A DNA stretch of 10,648 nucleotides from assembly GCA_937874315.1 (NCBI GenBank), contig CALNAE010000016.1, positions 1 through 10,648 on the forward strand. Reading direction: 5' to 3'. Both the position numbers and the translations under genes were made by a program. The notes below the pieces were generated by a model. The model ran no database searches. It worked only from the letters and a program-made list of their open reading frames with translations, and had not been told where the DNA came from. Origin of the DNA: an uncultured Bifidobacterium sp. GTDB taxonomy: Bacteria; Actinomycetota; Actinomycetes; Actinomycetales; Bifidobacteriaceae. This document shows positions 6,088 through 10,648 of this stretch, one piece after another. The number at the start of each line of letters is the position of its first letter. The first letter of the stretch is position 1.

Positions 6088-6426
6088 ATGGCAAGAAAGA
6101 CGATTAACGAACGACTGGCCGAAGCAGAACAGCGGCTAAAGCAGATCAAGGAACAGGCGCGAAAGCAGAAGGCCCGCGAACAGGCAGCAGCCAAAAAACG
6201 CGAGAGACAGGAAGACACGAACCGAAAAATCCGCCTCGGCGGCTTGGTCGTGCTCGCCCAACTGGCAGACGCAGACAAAGGCTTTTTGCTGGGTGCACTG
6301 CTCGATGCCGCGCAGCGCCAACAGGATCAGCAGTACGCCGCCCGCTGCAAGGCGATGGGTGACGCACTGCTCAATCAGCAAGCCAACGAAAACCGCCATT
6401 CGGCGGCAGCACAAACGCAGGGGTAA
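6088..6426 (+). CDS. traD: Small TraD-like relaxosome accessory protein (112 aa)
   Basis: The product begins MARKTINERLAEAEQRLKQI. The first 60 residues are a charged helix rich in Arg, Lys, Glu and Gln, probably a coiled coil. The segment RKIRLGGLVVLAQLADADKG followed by FLLGALLDAA matches what I know of the small TraD family of Ti-type transfer systems, which acts with the TraA relaxase at oriT. This TraD is not the coupling protein that bears the same name in F. I chose the ATG at 6088 because AGGAG (6073-6077) precedes it; the frame is open further upstream but the extra residues overlap the promoter. It is the first gene of the rightward operon and ends 6 bases before the coupling protein. 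Its position next to oriT and opposite the relaxase fits a relaxosome role. Confidence 0.75.
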   Translation: MARKTINERLAEAEQRLKQIKEQARKQKAREQAAAKKRERQEDTNRKIRLGGLVVLAQLADADKGFLLGALLDAAQRQQDQQYAARCKAMGDALLNQQANENRHSAAAQTQG

Positions 6427-6432
6427 GCCGCG

Positions 6433-8184
6433 ATGACAACTTTCAAGATCGACACCGCCACGCGAGGCGGTAAAGCATGGTTCAACCGCTGGATCATTCA
6501 GCGCATGGCACTGTTCGGCCTGTTCGGCTGGCTGGGTGTCACGCTGTCCAGCATCTGGTGGTTCTTCCCGTGGCAGTGGAGCACGCTGTTCTCTGGCGGT
6601 CGGTTTGCCTATGCCTTCTGGTGGTCGGTGCCGCTTGCGGTAGTCGGGGGCTATCTGGCCGTCTATGCCCAGCTCAAACTGCAAGGGCGCAGCGAACACC
6701 AAGAAGCCGAACAGGCCGCCGCAGCGAACGCGAAAACGCCCGAAGAACAAGCCATCGAACAAGCCGAATACCTGGCTGCACGCCGGGCCGGTTTCACTGG
6801 CTTGGAAATTGGCACAAGCACGGGCGAACTGCTGGAACGCCGGGGCCACAAAGGCGGCCTGCCCAGCGGCACGCCGGTTGTGCTCTCGCCCGAGGATTGC
6901 GCGAAAAACATCATCGCGTTCGGCGGCATCGGCAGCGGCAAGACAAGCCGCTTTATCAACCCGCTGATGCTGCAATTGATGGAGCAGAACGCGGGCGCTC
7001 TGGTGCTCGACATAAAGACGGACTTCCAGCGCGAAGTGGCCGCCATCACCGCCCACGTTGGCCGCGAATACAAGACGGTCGGCGACGGCGGAATGACGCT
7101 CAACCTGCTGCGCGGAACCACGCCGGAACTCGCCGCCTCGTTCCTCAAAAGCTGCTTTCTGGCGCAGGGCACGGGCGATAGCCAAATTTGGGCCGATCTG
7201 GCGACTGAGCACTGCCGCAATTGCCTGACGCTGCTCAAGCTCGCAGGCGGCGATTACTCGCTGGCTGGTCTGTACGACATCGCCGTCGATGACAAGGCCC
7301 GGAGGGCGCTGGTTGAACAGACCGAAGCGGCATTCGATGACATGGGCGACCGTGACCAGCGCCTGCAAATGGCTATCACGCGATATTTCACGACATGGGA
7401 CGGGTACGACGAGCGCCAGAAAAGCAGCGTCATGGTGAACGTCAATTCGGTGCTGACGCCGTTCTCGCACCCTGACCTGATCGACGCTTTCAGCGCGGGC
7501 AGCGAACAGGGCGAAGCCGACCTGACCGAACTTATCAACGATGGCGCGGTGTTCCTCGTCAATCTGCCGCAGACCAAGTTTGGCAAGGAAGGGGCGCGTT
7601 ATGCCTACCTACTCATCAAGCTGCGCTTCTTCAACATGATGCGCGAGCGCCGCACCCGTGATGACTGGAACCAGACCCGTCCCGTGGCCTTCGTTTGCGA
7701 CGAATACCAGTCCATCGTGGATAGCGTTTCCGATACCGATTTCTGGGACAAGTCGCGGTCATCCAAGACCATCGGCATCGTGTCCATGCAGGGCGTCGCT
7801 TCGCTGACTCAGGCGCTCAACGGCAACCACAAAGCCGCCGAAGCCATCCTGCAAAACTTCCGGCAGCGGGTGGTGTTCCGCACCGAGGACGAGGCCACAT
7901 TGCGGCACGTCCAGCACCTGCTCGGCCAGATCGACGTGGTACTGACCAGCACAGGCGACAGCTACAGCGAATCGCAAAGCTGGATGGGCCTCGGCATGGG
8001 TGGCCGTCAAGGCACCTACTCGCAATCGACCAGCGAAAGCGAAAACGCCTCCATGACGAGACAAGACCTGTTCAGCGCAAACGACATGCGGGCGCTGTCG
8101 GCGGACTACTGCCTGCTGATCGGCAACATTGGGGATCGGGCAGCCGACGAAGTGCTGCAAGTCGCGCCCCTTTACATCAACTGA
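6433..8184 (+). CDS. Type IV coupling protein (VirD4/TraG/TraD-type ATPase, 583 aa)
   Basis: This inner-membrane ATPase would link the relaxosome to a type IV secretion channel and help pump the nicked strand. Two membrane segments lie at about residues 21-46 and 58-78, followed by a charged Ala/Glu-rich linker. The Walker A loop is GGIGSGKT (164-171, Lys170), preceded by the conserved context NIIAFGG. The Walker B motif is AFVCDEYQ with Asp423 and Glu424. The TraM-recognition-like C-terminal part includes FWDKSRSSKTIGIVSMQGVA and FRQRVVFRTEDEATLRHVQH. A Ser-rich stretch (STGDSYSESQSW, QSTSESENAS) precedes the end. Length is in the family's usual range. The ATG follows AGGGG by 9 bases. No other T4SS component is in this window, so the channel must be encoded elsewhere on the element or by a helper. 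I give no symbol because family names conflict. Confidence 0.92.
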   Translation: MTTFKIDTATRGGKAWFNRWIIQRMALFGLFGWLGVTLSSIWWFFPWQWSTLFSGGRFAYAFWWSVPLAVVGGYLAVYAQLKLQGRSEHQEAEQAAAANAKTPEEQAIEQAEYLAARRAGFTGLEIGTSTGELLERRGHKGGLPSGTPVVLSPEDCAKNIIAFGGIGSGKTSRFINPLMLQLMEQNAGALVLDIKTDFQREVAAITAHVGREYKTVGDGGMTLNLLRGTTPELAASFLKSCFLAQGTGDSQIWADLATEHCRNCLTLLKLAGGDYSLAGLYDIAVDDKARRALVEQTEAAFDDMGDRDQRLQMAITRYFTTWDGYDERQKSSVMVNVNSVLTPFSHPDLIDAFSAGSEQGEADLTELINDGAVFLVNLPQTKFGKEGARYAYLLIKLRFFNMMRERRTRDDWNQTRPVAFVCDEYQSIVDSVSDTDFWDKSRSSKTIGIVSMQGVASLTQALNGNHKAAEAILQNFRQRVVFRTEDEATLRHVQHLLGQIDVVLTSTGDSYSESQSWMGLGMGGRQGTYSQSTSESENASMTRQDLFSANDMRALSADYCLLIGNIGDRAADEVLQVAPLYIN

Positions 8185-8194
8185 GGGGCAAATC

Positions 8195-8590
8195 ATGGCT
8201 TGGCAAAAGTACGCAACACAACACGTTCCCGAGTGGCTTTCCGTCCGCATGACGGGTCTGCGGGAGTCCATCGAACACATCGGCTTCTTCGCCGTTTCCG
8301 GGCTGATTGCCGGGCTGCTCTATGGCTCGGTGATCGGCTGGTTCAAGTACGACGACCTGAACGCCCACCAGATCGCCCGCGACAAGTGGCAGCAGGCCGT
8401 CGAGCGCAACAACGAGACATGGGTCGAGTTCTGCGAGGACAACCCCGAGAGCTTGCAATGCGGCGACAACCTCAAGCGGCTGTGCAAGGCGCAGCCCGAC
8501 GCAGCGGCCTGCAAAGACTACCGCGAATGCACAACCGGCCCCGGCCTGAAACAAGGCTGGCCGAAGTGCGCGAAATACAAGGACTGGTGA
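8195..8590 (+). CDS. Single-span membrane protein with six cysteines in its exported half (131 aa)
   Basis: The ATG at 8195 follows GAGGGG (8183-8188), which overlaps the stop codon of the coupling protein, so the two genes are probably coupled. A single membrane segment spans residues 30-50 (GFFAVSGLIAGLLYGSVIGW). The remaining 80 residues form a hydrophilic domain with cysteines at 80, 89, 97, 106, 112 and 125. An even number of cysteines in a likely periplasmic domain suggests three disulfides. The end is basic and aromatic (GWPKCAKYKDW). I do not recognise the family. Placement right after the coupling protein suggests an accessory to transfer, such as a partner for coupling protein or channel, or an exclusion factor; this is inference. 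Confidence 0.75.
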   Translation: MAWQKYATQHVPEWLSVRMTGLRESIEHIGFFAVSGLIAGLLYGSVIGWFKYDDLNAHQIARDKWQQAVERNNETWVEFCEDNPESLQCGDNLKRLCKAQPDAAACKDYRECTTGPGLKQGWPKCAKYKDW

Positions 8591-8669
8591 GGCACGGGCA
8601 GCAGACCCATAACAGCCTCAACCGAAAGGTAAAGACACTGTTTTTAATCTTAAATTGGAGTAATTAAAC
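8591..8669 (+). promoter_or_regulatory. AT-rich leader before the lipoprotein gene
   Basis: The 79 bases between the Cys-rich gene and the lipoprotein gene turn sharply AT-rich from about 8630 (TGTTTTTAATCTTAAATTGG). The break from the tight spacing of the upstream genes suggests an internal promoter, but I see no convincing -35/-10 pair. TTGGAG (8655-8660) serves as ribosome site, 9 bases before the ATG at 8670. Confidence 0.3.
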
Positions 8670-9187
8670 ATGAAAAACTGCTTTTCCCAGTTCTGGCCAC
8701 TGCACTGATGACTGGCTGCGCTGGCCTCCCCATCCCCACCGACAAGGCCACGTTCCAGAGCGTTGCCGACAAGGTGCAGGGCATCCGCGACTTCGAGGCC
8801 GAAGGGCCGGGCGTGCGCGTCCAGTGGGCGCAGTCGCCCCAGCATCTGCTCGCCATCCGTGACGGCAGCGCCCGCTACACGCACGCGGCGTTCGAGTTCC
8901 GCTCGGCCAAGGGCGGCGACCCCTTCATCGAGCGCGTGAAGCTAGGCGACTACGCGGATCGCTCGGCCCACTATGCTGTCCTGCACCTGCGCACCATCGG
9001 CCAGCACGACATCAACGGGCAAAGCTGCACCAAGCTGGATTGCATCTATCTATTCCCCGGCGAGTATCAGGTGCGCGTAGTGATGTTTGATGGCAAAGCC
9101 CCGAAATCTCACGTCCGGGTGGGCACGGTCAAGGTCGATACTGACCGGGTGGTGGCCCGGCAGGAACCGGAAGCCAAGCGCGGATAA
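8670..9187 (+). CDS. Lipoprotein gene with an apparent one-base frameshift in its signal peptide
   Basis: TTGGAG and the ATG at 8670 are correctly spaced, but the frame from that ATG stops after 12 codons (MKNCFSQFWPLH). The body of the gene is open from 8708 in another frame. If the run of five A at 8673-8677 had six, the product would begin MKKLLFPVLATALMTGC, a standard signal peptide with a lipobox-like end and Cys17 as the lipidated residue, 172 aa in all. The mature part starts AGLPIPTDKATF. It is probably beta-rich and carries SCTKLDCIYLFPGEYQVRVV near its end, with two cysteines that could pair. I do not recognise the family. The shift may be a sequencing error, a real mutation, or slippage on the A-run. 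Starting at 8708 would lose the signal peptide and has no ribosome site. The position after the coupling protein resembles that of small exclusion lipoproteins of some plasmids; this is inference. Confidence 0.7.
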
Positions 9188-9195
9188 CTCAACAA

Positions 9196-9215
9196 GGGCG
9201 GCCTGATGGCCGCCC
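9196..9215 (+). terminator. GC hairpin after the lipoprotein gene (attenuator-like)
   Basis: GGGCGGCC (9196-9203) and GGCCGCCC (9208-9215) pair perfectly around the loop TGAT, with an A-T pair extending the stem. It starts 8 bases after the lipoprotein stop. No U-run follows, so it may be an RNA-stabilising or partial attenuation hairpin more than a full terminator. Confidence 0.45.
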
Positions 9216-9237
9216 TGCTCACATGGAGGGCTGAGAC

Positions 9238-9360
9238 ATGGACACACTGCATCAACTGGCCTTTGCCGCCACCGCGTATGCCGTCCCGGCAGCCTTCTTT
9301 GCCGCCGTGGCCGCTGGCATGATCTACGGCATCATCCGGCCCGCTGCGCTCTCTCTATAG
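9238..9360 (+). CDS. Small membrane peptide (40 aa)
   Basis: I read this short frame directly: an ATG at 9238 follows GGAGGG (9225-9230) by 7 bases, the strongest ribosome site of the rightward operon, and the frame closes with TAG at 9360. The product MDTLHQLAFAATAYAVPAAF continues into FAAVAAGMIYGIIRPAALSL. It is almost wholly hydrophobic from residue 7 to 33, one membrane span with a single Arg near the C-terminus. I know no family for it. Its 3' end overlaps the convergent 70-aa gene by 29 bases. Signal-perfect initiation and composition make it a probable real gene; function is unknown. Confidence 0.6.
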   Translation: MDTLHQLAFAATAYAVPAAFFAAVAAGMIYGIIRPAALSL

Positions 9361-9544
9361 CGGCGGCGGCAATGGCCGCCGCTTCGTTGTCTGCGGCCTC
9401 TCTCGCCCACCATGCAGGCCGGGCGGCTGCGGATGACAGCGCCCCCACGGCCCACAATGCAAGCTCCTGATCGCCCAGGCTGGCCGCCTGCACGAATTGC
9501 CGCAGTTCGTCGTGCAGGGCTTGAAACTCGGCGGCGGTCGGCAT
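9332..9544 (-). CDS. Hypothetical protein (70 aa) coupled to kfrA
   Basis: The ATG (9544-9542) shares one base with the TGA of kfrA in a TGATG junction, so it is very probably translated by ribosomes finishing kfrA. A longer frame exists upstream, but it lies wholly inside kfrA and is its shadow. The product begins MPTAAEFQALHDELRQFVQA, is helical and acidic in its first half, then alanine-rich (NEAAAIAAAAIERAQRAG), and has no membrane segment. I do not recognise it. It lies where some plasmids carry further kfr genes, but its size and sequence give me no reason to call it kfrB or kfrC. Confidence 0.65.
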   Translation of the reverse strand: MPTAAEFQALHDELRQFVQAASLGDQELALWAVGALSSAAARPAWWAREAADNEAAAIAAAAIERAQRAG

Positions 9545-10455
9545 CACTCGCCCCCCTTCCCTTTCGGCGTCTTGGCGGCCTTCTCGGCGGCCTCGGCTTT
9601 GTCCTGCTGCCGTTGCAGCGCCTCCAGTTGCCCGGCCAGCCGTGCGGCCTGCTCGCGGGCCTCTGCTGCCACCTTGCGGGCGTCGTCGCGCTCGGCCTGC
9701 GCCTGCCGGGTTTCCTGCACTGCTGCGGCGCGGGCGGTGTCGTGGGCCTGTGCAGCCGTGGCGGCCTGCTTCTCGATCTGCTCGGCGCGGGCCTCTGCGC
9801 GGCTCACACGGTCGGCGCACGCCTCCAGCTTGGCGGCCAGCACGGCGGCCTGTTGTTCGGCGGCGGTGCGGCCCTGCTGCGCTTCGGCCAGTGCGGCGCG
9901 TAGGCGCTCGATCTCTGCGGCCTGCTCTGTCTGGCGCTCGGTCTGCGCTTCGATCTTGAGCCGTGCCGTTGCCACCTCCACGCGGGCCGCTTCTGCCGCC
10001 TGCTGCTCGCGCTCGATGCGCTGCTGTGCCTCGGCCAAGTCGGCGGCCTGCTGGGCGGCTTTGCCTGCCAGCGTGTCGCGCTCACTGGTCAGCACGGCCA
10101 CCTGCTCGGCCAGCTCGTCGCGTTCGCCTTCCAGCACCTCGCCAGCGGCGGCCAGTTCGGCGGCTTCCGCCTGCGCCTGCACCAGACGGCCCTCGATCTC
10201 GCCGCGTGCCTGCGATGCGGCCCGCTCGATCTCGGCGGCAATGGCTGCGGTCAGTGCCTGCGGCAGTTCCGGCGCAGCGGCTGCTGCCACCGGGCGGGCC
10301 TCGCGCCATGCGGTCAGATGTTTGTGAATGGTGTTCGGGCTGCCGGTGTCGCCCAGCTTCTCGCGCACCGCCCGAATGGTCGGCTGCTGACCCTCGCCTG
10401 CCAGCGCATCAGCGACGGCGGCGACCTGCTCAAACGTGATGCCCTGACGTGCCAT
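9544..10455 (-). CDS. kfrA: KfrA-like coiled-coil DNA-binding protein (303 aa)
   Basis: KfrA proteins of broad-host-range plasmids such as RK2 bind their own promoter and help plasmid maintenance, forming long filament-like coiled coils. Here the N-terminal DNA-binding domain (about residues 1-60) contains VADALAGEGQQPTIRAVREK, then LGDTGSPNTIHKHLTAWREA, the typical KfrA helix-turn-helix. From about residue 75 to 290 the protein is one Ala/Glu/Gln/Arg-rich heptad-like coiled coil (for example ELAEQVAVLTSERDTLAGKA), and it ends KTPKGKGGE. The length is close to that of RK2 KfrA. The ATG at 10455 follows AAAGGAG (10470-10464) by 8 bases. A dense array of repeats lies directly upstream and is the probable autoregulatory operator. 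The extreme alanine bias comes with long frames on the opposite strand that are not genes. Confidence 0.92.
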   Translation of the reverse strand: MARQGITFEQVAAVADALAGEGQQPTIRAVREKLGDTGSPNTIHKHLTAWREARPVAAAAAPELPQALTAAIAAEIERAASQARGEIEGRLVQAQAEAAELAAAGEVLEGERDELAEQVAVLTSERDTLAGKAAQQAADLAEAQQRIEREQQAAEAARVEVATARLKIEAQTERQTEQAAEIERLRAALAEAQQGRTAAEQQAAVLAAKLEACADRVSRAEARAEQIEKQAATAAQAHDTARAAAVQETRQAQAERDDARKVAAEAREQAARLAGQLEALQRQQDKAEAAEKAAKTPKGKGGE

Positions 10456-10472
10456 GATCGTTGCTCCTTTCG

Positions 10473-10529
10473 TATCGTATCGGTGTAAATCATATCAATA
10501 CAGATATGATACATAATACAGATACGATA
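10473..10529. promoter_or_regulatory. kfrA operator/promoter with direct and inverted repeats
   Basis: Two direct repeats, AATACAGATATGATA (10497-10511) and AATACAGATACGATA (10515-10529), match at 14 of 15 positions with an 18-bp period. A diverged inverse copy (11 of 15) lies at 10473-10487. A perfect inverted repeat ATCATATC (10489-10496) / GATATGAT (10503-10510) overlaps the first. The tract is AT-rich amid GC-rich DNA. On the minus strand, TTGCAT and TATCAT 17 bp apart form one possible promoter within it, so KfrA binding would shut off its own gene, as known for the family. Confidence 0.75.
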
Positions 10530-10594
10530 TGCAAGAAGTTTTCGTAACGTACCGCTGCCCGGTCGGCTGCTCGTTTTTGGTGAAACACCGTGCT

Positions 10595-10648
10595 GGGGTC
10601 GTCTCAGAAAACGGAAAATAAAGCACGCTAAGCCGGTTGCAGCGGTCG
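10595..10648 (+). mobile_element. Terminal inverted repeat and first bases of a Tn3-family (Tn21-like) transposon
   Basis: Bases 10595-10632 form a 38-bp sequence that begins GGGGTCGTCTCAG, runs through AAAACGGAAAATAAAGC, and ends ACGCTAAG. Length, GGGG outer end and ACGCTAAG inner end are those of Tn21-subgroup terminal repeats. The outer end faces left, so the element extends beyond the window to the right. The 5 bases before it (GTGCT, 10590-10594) would be one copy of the target-site duplication. The far end and cargo are not visible. Confidence 0.87.

Noticed and set aside
6136..7470. A 444-codon open frame on the minus strand
   Set aside because: It is antisense to the traD-like and coupling-protein genes and lacks a ribosome site; it is a shadow of GC-rich coding sequence.
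9545..9820. An upstream extension of the 70-aa gene into kfrA
   Set aside because: The extension is Arg/Gly/Ala-rich shadow of kfrA, and the TGATG junction gives a clear start at 9544.
9497..10327. A 276-codon Ala/Ser/Arg-rich frame on the plus strand
   Set aside because: It is the complement of the alanine-rich coiled coil of kfrA and has only low-complexity composition.

Overview
The window is GC-rich and reads as the mobilization/backbone segment of a proteobacterial plasmid (or a related integrative element). It holds a MOBQ-type relaxase fused to a helicase, an oriT whose nick core resembles that of RSF1010, a type IV coupling protein, a kfrA gene with its operator, and the start of a Tn3-family (Tn21-like) transposon at the right edge. 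Short gene spacings, GC-rich codon use, KfrA and the RSF1010-type nick site point to a Beta- or Gammaproteobacterial host; the sequence does not allow a species or an incompatibility group to be named. No replication gene and no mating-pair-formation (T4SS) gene is visible.

Layout. Bases 1-105 hold no gene I can support. A leftward block of three unrecognised genes (1319 to 106) is tightly packed; the last two overlap by an ATGA junction. A rightward 200-aa unknown with an AT-hook-like motif (1397-1999) starts 77 bp from the leftward block and ends inside a GC hairpin that can terminate both it and the converging relaxase operon. The relaxase operon runs leftward from 5601: the TraA-like relaxase-helicase (1078 aa), then a 117-aa unknown.

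Bases 5602-6087 are the only long gene-free stretch. They hold a relaxase-leader hairpin, the oriT (nested inverted repeats plus the core TAAGTGCGCCCT at 5711-5722), about 240 bases of strongly C/A-biased, G-poor sequence, a promoter, and two copies of an 11-bp element (TTGTCAGCCCA and a near match) that recurs in the promoter region near 1350.

A rightward operon follows: a small TraD-like relaxosome protein (6088), the coupling protein (6433), a single-span membrane protein with six cysteines in its exported half (8195), a lipoprotein whose signal peptide is split from its body by one missing base in an A-tract (8670), and a 40-aa membrane peptide (9238). This operon meets, tail to tail, a leftward pair: kfrA (10455-9544) and a 70-aa gene coupled to it by a TGATG junction.

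Working together: relaxase, TraD-like protein and oriT would form the relaxosome, and the coupling protein would deliver the nicked strand to a T4SS encoded elsewhere on the element or by a helper. The small envelope proteins after the coupling protein are candidates for exclusion or for docking to the envelope. KfrA is an autoregulated coiled-coil plasmid-maintenance protein. The transposon boundary just beyond the kfrA operator marks where accessory DNA has been inserted.
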